A stretch of 5,830 nucleotides of DNA, taken from the NCBI GenBank assembly GCA_964501075.1, contig CAZCRE010000080.1:1-5830 (forward strand). The letters are read 5' to 3'. Position 1 is the first letter of the stretch; every line of letters begins with the position of its first letter. The DNA comes from CAZCRE01 sp964501075 (GTDB lineage Archaea > Thermoproteota > Bathyarchaeia > Bathyarchaeales > Bathycorpusculaceae). Below the pieces are notes generated by a model that searched no databases, was not told the DNA's origin, and saw only the letters and a list, made by a program, of their open reading frames with translations. Made by a program: the position numbers and the translations under genes. Shown in pieces: positions 1 to 4,892 of the stretch.

Positions 1-112
1 ATTTTTCTTATTATCATGCGCCACCAACGCGATGTTTCTTTTAGGAATCAAGATCCCACTTCAGACTGAGCCCAGTATGTTCTAAGAGTTTAAACGTTTC
101 TGAACTGCCAAT

Positions 113-153
113 CGTTTGCACGAGCGCTAAAACCAAAAATACCTTGGCAAACG
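113..153. repeat. 7-base inverted repeat, 27-base loop
   Basis: CGTTTGC at 113-119 is matched by its exact reverse complement GCAAACG at 147-153. The arms are short and the loop is long, so this could be chance in an AT-rich spacer. No gene is close enough to assign it a role. Confidence 0.3.
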
Positions 154-155
154 GT

Positions 156-179
156 CAAAATTCAAGTTTTGCAATTTTT
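156..179 (+). terminator. weak hairpin plus T-run
   Basis: CAAAA (156-160) pairs with TTTTG (167-171) around a six-base loop, and a run of five T's follows a few bases later. This would suit termination of a transcript entering from the left. The stem is AT-rich and only five pairs long, so the call is weak. Archaeal termination depends mostly on the T-run and not on the stem. Confidence 0.25.
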
Positions 180-250
180 AACTTCGTTCTGGAAGGCATA
201 ACATGTTTCAATATTTTGAGGCTGCAAGAGTTGGTTGGTTGGATAAAACT

Positions 251-1042
251 TTACCCCTTCTTCAACCAAGATACTATTCTGTCTGCCAACTGACTCCTGA
301 GGTTGGTAAATGAGTGGTCTGCGTCAAAGATTTCTATTTGCACTTGCTTGGCTCCATGTCTCTGCAATGCTCTGTAGATAGGCAATATGTGATGTTCTAT
401 GTCCGCTTCTTGGTCTCGCCATCCACCGATTATCAGAATATCCTTGCAAGACAGTGCCTGAGCATGCTTCACCAAATCGTATTTGTCTACACCTGCAAGT
501 ATTTCAGCAGAAAATTCTTTGGCTCTTGGGGCCTTGAAACCTGAAACTGAAATACCATGATCCATGTCTTCTTCAAGGGCTCGCTTTAACTCAGCGCTCT
601 GCTGTATCATTCTTGCGGCTTCTCCAAGGTTCCCTCCAGCAATGTCGACGAGTCTTCTTATGGCAGGATCACTTAACGATCCTAGTAAAGCCATGCCACC
701 CCCAAAACTGTATCCTACGAGGGCAACGCTTGAAGGGTCTACATTGAACTCTCGGACGGCAACGGTGGATTTCACATAATGCACGGCGGCGATCACATCT
801 TCTACCGAGTTCGCATTCGTGAACGTGCCTTCGCTTCCCCACGTGCCTCGGTAGTTGAAGGCAAGAGCGTTGAATCCTTCTTTCATCAATCTCTCGCCAA
901 GTCCAAGCACGTCTGTGTTGCTTCCAGGAAACCCCTGGCAAAGGATAACTGTTGGCAATGGTCCAACTCCAGAGGCTTGATAGAAGATTGCGTGAATATT
1001 TGCACCTTTGCTCTCAAATGTTACTGGAACTGGCTTCTTCAT
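251..1042 (-). CDS. alpha/beta hydrolase (dienelactone hydrolase / S9-like)
   Basis: This is a 263-residue, probably cytoplasmic serine hydrolase with no signal peptide. The nucleophile elbow is GYSFGG (residues 110-115), giving Ser112 as nucleophile. The likely acid is Asp210 in GGWRD and the likely base is His243 in DADHSF, so the triad is complete and in the usual order. The NYRGTWGSEG block (63-72) is typical of small esterase/acylaminoacyl-peptidase-like members. The oxyanion-loop motif usually written HGFPG appears here as QGFPG (36-40). The substrate cannot be told from sequence; an ester, thioester or lactone are all possible. The ATG start is supported by GTGAT at 1048-1052, five bases upstream, which matches the 3' half of the archaeal ribosome binding site. 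The gene is divergent from the DUF362 gene and stands alone on its strand. Confidence 0.92.
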   Translation of the reverse strand: MKKPVPVTFESKGANIHAIFYQASGVGPLPTVILCQGFPGSNTDVLGLGERLMKEGFNALAFNYRGTWGSEGTFTNANSVEDVIAAVHYVKSTVAVREFNVDPSSVALVGYSFGGGMALLGSLSDPAIRRLVDIAGGNLGEAARMIQQSAELKRALEEDMDHGISVSGFKAPRAKEFSAEILAGVDKYDLVKHAQALSCKDILIIGGWRDQEADIEHHILPIYRALQRHGAKQVQIEIFDADHSFTNLRSQLADRIVSWLKKG

Positions 1043-1055
1043 CTGCCATCACACA

Positions 1056-1085
1056 ACTATATATTCTCCAAATGGTTCTTAAAGA
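1056..1085 (-). promoter_or_regulatory. candidate TATA elements for the hydrolase gene
   Basis: Two TATA-like elements precede the hydrolase start on the minus strand. CTTTAAG (1078-1084) would place transcription start near 1055, leaving a short leader of about 13 bases that includes the GTGAT binding site. AATATATAG (1057-1065) is the better TATA match, but it lies only about 19 bases from the ATG, which is too close for the usual spacing of about 26. I favour the first on spacing, weakly. Confidence 0.35.
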
Positions 1086-1204
1086 CTTGTAGAAGAGTTA
1101 CACCCCAAATCCCCTGCTTTATGGTGAAGGGGCATCGTCGTAAAGGTGTGTGTGCGGTAGAGTTCTATCCACCACCAAGCCCAAGCTTCACGGTATCATC
1201 AAAC

Positions 1205-1218
1205 GGAAATTCATATAA
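1205..1218 (+). promoter_or_regulatory. BRE/TATA promoter of the DUF362 gene
   Basis: GGAAAT (1205-1210) fits the archaeal BRE pattern RNWAAW exactly. It is followed directly by the TATA-like TCATATAA (1211-1218). The usual spacing would start transcription near 1240, about 16 bases before the ATG at 1256. No strong ribosome binding site lies in that leader, only GATGA near 1248-1252. Confidence 0.5.
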
Positions 1219-1255
1219 CTCGCGACCCTCTCAAGAAGACAAGATGCGATGACTT

Positions 1256-2092
1256 ATGGGCCCAAAGGTTGCCATAGTTGAGTTTGAAAGAGATGTCTGC
1301 AAGTCCCTCAAAAAAGCGCTTGAGCTTATAGGAAATGTGACCGATTTAAACACGTCTAAGCGCTCCGTTGTCATCAAAGTGGGTGTTTTCGACCAAAATG
1401 CAGAAAACCACTCAAGCGTCGGTGTGGTTGATGCCATAGTCAAAAGCTTCAACAAAGCCCCGAAAATTTACTTGGCTGAGTCAGACAACTATCGCGGGAA
1501 AGGCACAGAACGCCTGCAGCTCTGGAAAGAACTCTTCACCGACCGAGTCGTCCCCTTCAACCTTTCAGATGATACTGAAACCAGGAAAGTCAAAGTTGCA
1601 GACGAAGAGATGCAGCTTTCTCACATCCTGTTCAAACCCAACGTTTTCGTCAGCACACACATCCTCCGCACTTTCGAAAGAGGAACCATCCTCAAGAACC
1701 TCTTCGGGCTTGTACCAGACGTGAGCAAAGCACCGCTCCACAGGAAACTCGACACTCTATTGCCAGACATTTACGAAGCAATAGGAGGAATAGACCTAGC
1801 CGTCATAGACGGTACCTACCTCTATAGAGGTGCAGGAGCCAATCCACATGCTACAAAGGACGCCTCCAGATACAGAGTGAAAATGAACAATCTAGTAGTT
1901 GGCAGAGACGCAATCGCCGTGGAAACTGTCGGAGCAATACTCGCAGGTTTGAAACTGGATAAAATGCCTATACTGAAAGAAGCCATCAAGAGACATCTCG
2001 GGGAAGGAAACATAGATAATATCGAAGTCGTCGGAAGCTCATTAGAGAAAGCCAGAGAGAAATTCTCAGCAGCAACTCACACCTTGAAATAG
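1256..2092 (+). CDS. DUF362 domain protein without a ferredoxin domain
   Basis: The 278-residue product is recognisable as a DUF362 protein. It has THILRTFERGTILKNLFGLVP (residues 134-154, where the family carries its K-T-H...KN-x-GL-P block), then IDGTYLYRGAG (184-194), VVGRDAIAVETVGA (214-227) and a C-terminal HLGEGNIDNIEVVG stretch (247-260). Many family members carry a [4Fe-4S] ferredoxin module; this one does not, and its only cysteine is Cys15. The early family block usually read as V-x-IKPN is IKVGVF here (40-45). No signal peptide or membrane segment is visible. The biochemical role of stand-alone DUF362 proteins is not established, and I do not assign one. The start is firm because an in-frame stop at 1250-1252 precedes this ATG closely. 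The gene is monocistronic and convergent with the next gene. Confidence 0.92.
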   Translation: MGPKVAIVEFERDVCKSLKKALELIGNVTDLNTSKRSVVIKVGVFDQNAENHSSVGVVDAIVKSFNKAPKIYLAESDNYRGKGTERLQLWKELFTDRVVPFNLSDDTETRKVKVADEEMQLSHILFKPNVFVSTHILRTFERGTILKNLFGLVPDVSKAPLHRKLDTLLPDIYEAIGGIDLAVIDGTYLYRGAGANPHATKDASRYRVKMNNLVVGRDAIAVETVGAILAGLKLDKMPILKEAIKRHLGEGNIDNIEVVGSSLEKAREKFSAATHTLK

Positions 2093-2116
2093 GAGAGTGT
2101 ACTCGATTCAGACTAG

Positions 2117-2144
2117 AGCGTAGGCGTACGCTAATCACTGTGAT
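2117..2144. repeat. two adjacent small palindromes in the convergent spacer
   Basis: AGCGTA (2117-2122) pairs perfectly with TACGCT (2127-2132) across a four-base loop. One base further on, ATCAC (2134-2138) pairs with GTGAT (2140-2144) around a single T. They lie 25-50 bases past the DUF362 stop. No T-run follows directly, so they are not a textbook terminator; a structured 3' end or a protein site is possible. Confidence 0.4.
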
Positions 2145-2260
2145 ATGTTATGCCTTACTGAAATCTAGTATACAGTCCTAACCCAAGCAGTACTCAAGAG
2201 TCACTGTTCTTTGTGGCAATGAGGAGAGGGCAAAGAATCGTCCAACCAAACCAACTTCCG

Positions 2261-2281
2261 TTTTTTCGAAAAGAGAAAAAA
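2261..2281. terminator. T-rich bidirectional terminator-like element
   Basis: The plus strand has six T's at 2261-2266, and the minus strand reads six T's, CTC and four more T's from 2281 to 2269. The minus-strand tract begins about 14 bases past the stop of the C45 gene, which suits archaeal U-tract termination. The plus-strand tract could back up termination of the DUF362 transcript, though it is about 170 bases past that stop. Confidence 0.45.
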
Positions 2282-2294
2282 CGTGTGCCTGGAT

Positions 2295-3314
2295 CTAGTC
2301 TCCTCGTTGCTTCAATGCTTTGGAGAGGCGTGGATCTGGCTTGAACTTTGTTCTGCATGGGTGTCCTTCTGCTCTGAGTATTTGTGGTTGCTTCAAAGTT
2401 GCAGCAATGGACCAGATAGTTCCCAGCTTGATTTTTTGCTGATGTGAACACACGTATCCAGTGTGGTTTGCCAAGATCTTCTGCGAATCATCTATGCTAA
2501 TTCTGCCCTTCTGTTCTTTGATTGCGTTGCAAATAGTCGCGTATCTGGGTAGTGTGTCCCAGTTTGATTTCTGTCGTTCTTGCTGGTTTTCCATGTCCTG
2601 CATTTCTGGGTGCACGAAATGGTTTGTGCAAACTATGAAGCTGTTGCCTTCTTCAGGTCCCCTGACTCTACTTTTGTCTGGAGAAGCTTCAACAACCGCC
2701 AGATTTCCAGTTCTATCTGCGAGAAGATAGTTGCACGCCATCAACCCATGCGCGTTTGTGAGCAGTTTCACAGCCTCATCTGTGGTACCGCATTTGTCGA
2801 GGACATATCTTAAAGCAAGACAGAAGCTTATCCCGGGTTTGACCGCATTTCCTTCTACGCCTGTCATGCCTATTGCCAGGCCTTTTTCGTTGATGCCATC
2901 TTCTCTTCCAATGAATACGTCTGAGTGGCCTAAGCTCCAGTAGCCTTCCGCAGGACATGTCAAGTAGCTTTCCGAGTATTTCTTGAAACTGTAGAAAAAG
3001 TCATAATTGCGCCCAAAGACCACGTCAGAGCCAGTCGAAACCGCAAATACGCTGCATGAAGGCAGAGCTTTGAAGGCGCCAATGCCAAACATGAACGCCG
3101 AGACTTGTTCATAGGAACTGTGACAAGCATCAGCAAAACCCTTGATCTCTTCCAGTATGTCGGGGAAGACACGTTTGACCTCGCCTTCACTTTTTCTCCC
3201 AAATTCAAGTTTCTCGTCGGATTGCTCGGGGACTTTGAAGCCATGCTTGTACAGGATGGCTCCATATCGATATCCCATCTCGTAATAAGCGCCTTTAACT
3301 ATAGGATGAAACAC
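2295..3314 (-). CDS. C45-family autoproteolytic acyltransferase/hydrolase (Ntn hydrolase)
   Basis: The 339-residue product matches the acyl-CoA:6-aminopenicillanate acyltransferase (AAT/C45) family. Members are made as a precursor that cleaves itself before a cysteine, which becomes the N-terminal nucleophile. Visible family blocks are PSCSVFAV with Cys87 as predicted nucleophile, FGRNYDFF (100-107), GINEKGLAIGM (140-150), NYLLADRTGNLAVVEASP (195-212), CTNHF (229-233) and TIWSIAATL near 299-307. Cleavage would give chains of about 86 and 253 residues. Archaeal members are more likely to hydrolyse or transfer acyl groups on small amides than to make penicillin; the substrate is unknown. No signal peptide is seen. 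The start is GTG, supported by GGAG at 3325-3328 and an overlapping GTGAT at 3319-3323. The gene is divergent from the ArsR-type regulator, which may control it. Confidence 0.92.
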   Translation of the reverse strand: MFHPIVKGAYYEMGYRYGAILYKHGFKVPEQSDEKLEFGRKSEGEVKRVFPDILEEIKGFADACHSSYEQVSAFMFGIGAFKALPSCSVFAVSTGSDVVFGRNYDFFYSFKKYSESYLTCPAEGYWSLGHSDVFIGREDGINEKGLAIGMTGVEGNAVKPGISFCLALRYVLDKCGTTDEAVKLLTNAHGLMACNYLLADRTGNLAVVEASPDKSRVRGPEEGNSFIVCTNHFVHPEMQDMENQQERQKSNWDTLPRYATICNAIKEQKGRISIDDSQKILANHTGYVCSHQQKIKLGTIWSIAATLKQPQILRAEGHPCRTKFKPDPRLSKALKQRGD

Positions 3315-3318
3315 TCAT

Positions 3319-3328
3319 ATCACGCTCC
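3319..3328 (-). promoter_or_regulatory. ribosome binding site of the C45 gene
   Basis: On the minus strand GGAGCGTGAT nearly reproduces the full archaeal binding site GGAGGTGAT, with one inserted base. It lies four bases before the GTG at 3314. This supports the non-ATG start; an ATG at 3316-3318 is out of frame. Confidence 0.6.
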
Positions 3329-3352
3329 TGTGTCTTTGATTGCGTTCATTAG

Positions 3353-3366
3353 GGATAATCGTTTCC
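3353..3366 (-). promoter_or_regulatory. weak candidate promoter of the C45 gene
   Basis: On the minus strand a purine-rich GGAAAC is followed by GATTATCC. This resembles a BRE plus a poor TATA and would start transcription near 3331, about 16 bases before the GTG. The TATA match is weak. The large palindrome by the regulator gene lies more than 40 bases upstream of it. Confidence 0.3.
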
Positions 3367-3409
3367 GAAGCCTACAGTGATTTTAGTTTCCGTTCAGTAA
3401 CTTTATGTT

Positions 3410-3440
3410 CCGGAGGGCAAATTTATTTGCCCAACGGCAA
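3410..3440 (+). promoter_or_regulatory. palindromic operator over the regulator's BRE/TATA
   Basis: GGGCAAATTTATTTGCCC (3415-3432) is a perfect inverted repeat with 8-base arms and a TT centre. CCG (3410-3412) and CGG (3435-3437) extend the symmetry outward past two mismatches. A further GGCAA (3436-3440) repeats the left GGCAA (3416-3420) exactly 20 bases on, about two helical turns, and forms a second inverted repeat with TTGCC (3427-3431). Within the palindrome GCAAAT fits the BRE pattern and the adjoining TTATTT can serve as TATA, which would start transcription near 3449. A bound dimer would block TBP/TFB, so autorepression by the downstream winged-helix protein is the simplest reading. 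A second TATA candidate, CTTTATG at 3401-3407, would put the palindrome at the transcription start, also consistent with repression. Confidence 0.6.
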
Positions 3441-3455
3441 CATGACAAGTGATCT

Positions 3456-3461
3456 AGGTGG
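3456..3461 (+). promoter_or_regulatory. ribosome binding site deciding the regulator start
   Basis: AGGTGG lies five bases before the ATG at 3467. An in-frame GTG at 3458 overlaps this site and has no binding site of its own, so ATG 3467 is the better start. The choice changes the protein by three residues only. Confidence 0.6.
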
Positions 3462-3466
3462 TTGAA

Positions 3467-3757
3467 ATGAATAGCTATGAAAAGACCGAGAGAATATTGA
3501 AGGCGTTTGCAGACAAATCCCGGCTGCAAATACTCGAAAGCATACAGAACGGGGTTTCCAATCCAGGCGAGATAGCCAGAAAACTGGACAGGCACAGGTC
3601 AACTATCGAAAAACATCTCAGAGTGCTTCTGGCAGCGAAGATTGTAGAGAAAGTTCCATCATTGTCCAAGACAGGCCAGCTTGCAATTCGGTACAAGATA
3701 GCCGATAATGCGAACTTGCTTTTCATGGCAATCAGAGAAGCCTGCGATAGATTCTGA
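3467..3757 (+). CDS. ArsR-type winged helix-turn-helix regulator
   Basis: The 96-residue product is a single-domain DNA-binding protein. The opening FADKSRLQILESI (14-26) matches the ArsR-family helix that reads L-x-D-x-x-R-x-x-IL. NPGEIARKLDRHRSTIEKHLRVLLAAKIV (32-60) is the helix-turn-helix, with the recognition helix about 44-55, and VPSLSKTGQLAIRYKI (63-78) forms the beta wing. A final helix (81-95) probably gives the dimer face. There is one cysteine (Cys93) and no CxC metal site, so metal sensing of the classic ArsR kind is unlikely and the signal is unknown. The palindrome just upstream suggests it represses itself. It is divergent from the C45 hydrolase and is followed after 65 bases by the GNAT gene, with which it may share a transcript. 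Confidence 0.92.
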   Translation: MNSYEKTERILKAFADKSRLQILESIQNGVSNPGEIARKLDRHRSTIEKHLRVLLAAKIVEKVPSLSKTGQLAIRYKIADNANLLFMAIREACDRF

Positions 3758-3811
3758 AGCCAACTAACCTTATTTCCGCGAAGAGCTTGAGTTAAGAGTA
3801 AAGCGATTTGC

Positions 3812-3817
3812 AGGGAG
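3812..3817 (+). promoter_or_regulatory. ribosome binding site deciding the GNAT start
   Basis: AGGGAG ends five bases before the GTG at 3823. An in-frame TTG at 3808 lies upstream of this site and would put the site inside the gene, so GTG 3823 is preferred. Confidence 0.55.
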
Positions 3818-3822
3818 AAAAA

Positions 3823-4308
3823 GTGAGAATTGGAAAAGAGATAGTCTACCGTCGTGGTACGCTTGATGATGTTCAGGCCTTGGTTGACCTTAGAGTCCGA
3901 TTCTTGAACGAGCTTCTCAATCACCCGGAAAATAATGAAACTAGGGTTGTGAGGAAGTCTCTTCTGGAATACTTCACTGAAGCCATTCCTTCTAGGGATT
4001 TCGTTGCCTGGGTGGCAGAATATGGCGGGAAAATCGTTGCTACAAGCGGAATGGTTGTTTGGCAGATACCTGCTTTATACGGCGGGGTCGAGTCCGGCAA
4101 GCTTGGATACCTCCTGAACTTTTATACAATTCCAGAAGCAAGAGGAAAAGGGATTGCCACCCGATTGCTGAACGAGCTGATTGGAGAAGCTAAATCAATG
4201 GGACTCAGATACGTGCATCTTCATGCTTCCAAAGACGGTGAACCCATCTACAGAAAGGCGGGATTTGTGGAACCCAAAACGCCAGAATTGGAATTGAGAC
4301 TTGAATAA
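3823..4308 (+). CDS. GNAT family N-acetyltransferase
   Basis: The 161-residue product spans one GNAT domain, which moves an acetyl group from acetyl-CoA to an amine. The acetyl-CoA pyrophosphate loop is RGKGIA (107-112), matching R/Q-x-x-G-x-G/A, and is preceded by the strand YLLNFYTIPEA (96-106). Motif B is seen in HLHASKDGEPIYRKAGF (132-148), where Tyr143 is at the position that often acts as general acid. The N-terminal part (IVYRRGTLDD...) is the usual first strand and helix. The acceptor cannot be named; small molecules, peptides and antibiotics are all known for this fold. The GTG start follows a good ribosome binding site; a TTG 15 bases upstream would add five residues. It lies 65 bases past the regulator. 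A weak TATA-like CTTATTTC at 3769-3776 could give it its own promoter. Confidence 0.92.
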   Translation: MRIGKEIVYRRGTLDDVQALVDLRVRFLNELLNHPENNETRVVRKSLLEYFTEAIPSRDFVAWVAEYGGKIVATSGMVVWQIPALYGGVESGKLGYLLNFYTIPEARGKGIATRLLNELIGEAKSMGLRYVHLHASKDGEPIYRKAGFVEPKTPELELRLE

Positions 4309-4348
4309 GCCATTCTGCTTCACTTGCATCGAATGAGAGAAACTGGCC

Positions 4349-4789
4349 TCAACTTAGCACAGGAACAGGAGGTGCAGCTCTGCGAGAAGGTTTCCAAGTT
4401 ATCCCTAATACGCCGCCGACCATTCCTAGGACAAGACCAACGACAAGCCCGCCTGTGGAGAAGACACTTCCTAAAGAGAATGCCAGCACTATTACTCCCC
4501 AAGTCACGTGTTGCTTCGGCCTCACATACATCATGACCGCGCCGAAAACCACCAGCGAACCGAAACCAACACCGAAAATCAGGAAATACAGCACACTCGA
4601 CCCAGACCACAACTCAGGCGCAGCCAAAGAAGCCGAATTGAAGTTGACAAACCGAATACTCATATCCGTGCTTGACCCAGAGTGAACACTGACCATCATC
4701 ACTGCGGCAAGCAACAGCCCGACTACAAGAATAAGGATGCCGCCAGTCAGCGACAAGACGAAAGACGCTGTAGGCTTTTCTACGTGCAT
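4349..4789 (-). CDS. small four-helix membrane protein of unknown function
   Basis: The product from this ATG is 146 residues, and nearly all of it is hydrophobic. Likely membrane segments are residues 9-33, 64-88, 97-112 and 113-131. A polar loop of about 30 residues (34-63) lies between the first two, RPK follows the second, and the tail WKPSRRAAPPVPVLS is basic and proline-rich, putting both ends inside by the positive-inside rule. Glycine-rich helices at both ends (LSLTGGILILVVGLL; LGMVGGVLGITWKP) resemble a family of small archaeal membrane proteins with no known role. An in-frame GTG at 4798 would add three residues. The TATA box at 4816-4825 predicts transcription starting about at the start codon, so the message may be leaderless. 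The gene is convergent with the GNAT gene, leaving 40 bases between stops. Confidence 0.82.
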   Translation of the reverse strand: MHVEKPTASFVLSLTGGILILVVGLLLAAVMMVSVHSGSSTDMSIRFVNFNSASLAAPELWSGSSVLYFLIFGVGFGSLVVFGAVMMYVRPKQHVTWGVIVLAFSLGSVFSTGGLVVGLVLGMVGGVLGITWKPSRRAAPPVPVLS

Positions 4790-4815
4790 TTCTATCACTT
4801 TCCTCTTGGCTTTTC

Positions 4816-4825
4816 CCTATAAAAG
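4816..4825 (-). promoter_or_regulatory. TATA box of the membrane-protein gene
   Basis: The minus strand reads CTTTTATAGG, close to the archaeal TATA consensus. With usual spacing, transcription would begin near 4794, between the GTG (4798) and ATG (4789) start candidates. This suggests a leaderless or nearly leaderless mRNA, and that the gene is transcribed separately from the beta-helix gene upstream. Confidence 0.5.
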
Positions 4826-4860
4826 AATTACGATGGTGAATTCAACAACGCGATCTACTT

Positions 4861-4892
4861 TGGACTAGCACCGATTGGATGCCCAGAGTCCA
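4861..4892 (-). repeat. 6-base inverted repeat after the beta-helix gene
   Basis: TGGACT (4861-4866) pairs exactly with AGTCCA (4887-4892), which abuts the stop codon of the beta-helix gene, with a 20-base loop. No T-run follows in the minus direction, so a terminator role is doubtful. Confidence 0.25.

Larger units (their letters stand above)
1..250. other. gene-free left flank
   Basis: This stretch is AT-rich and stop-dense, and I see no convincing coding region in it. A tiny frame of 36 codons begins at 203 but runs antisense into the end of the hydrolase gene and looks like chance. The stretch holds a widely spaced 7-base inverted repeat (113-119 with 147-153) and a short hairpin at 156-171 followed by five T's. 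The hairpin could end a rightward transcript from a gene left of the window. A small GTTG microrepeat lies near 227-240. Confidence 0.6.

Noticed and set aside
203..313. Plus-strand open frame of 36 codons near the left end
   Set aside because: It overlaps the hydrolase 3' end in antisense, has no ribosome binding site, and its sequence is unremarkable.
779..1252. Plus-strand open frame of 157 codons spanning the hydrolase start and the divergent promoter region
   Set aside because: It is antisense to the conserved hydrolase N-terminus and runs through the promoter region. Its product is low in structure and matches no family I recognise.
2194..2451. Minus-strand open frame of 85 codons overlapping the C45 C-terminus, possible frameshift continuation
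   Set aside because: The C45 protein already reaches its expected C-terminal blocks and ends normally at 2295. The other frame adds no recognisable sequence.
3410..3440. Palindrome as an mRNA hairpin, attenuator or riboswitch
   Set aside because: With the preferred TATA position, transcription starts near 3449, so the repeat would not be in the message. A DNA operator fits better.
3475..3924. Minus-strand open frame of 149 codons opposite the regulator and the start of the GNAT gene
   Set aside because: It is antisense to two well-supported genes and shows no domain signature.
4320..4685. Open frames in other frames of the membrane-protein gene on both strands
   Set aside because: The hydrophobic frame with four membrane segments is clearly the real one; the others are basic, low-complexity shadows.
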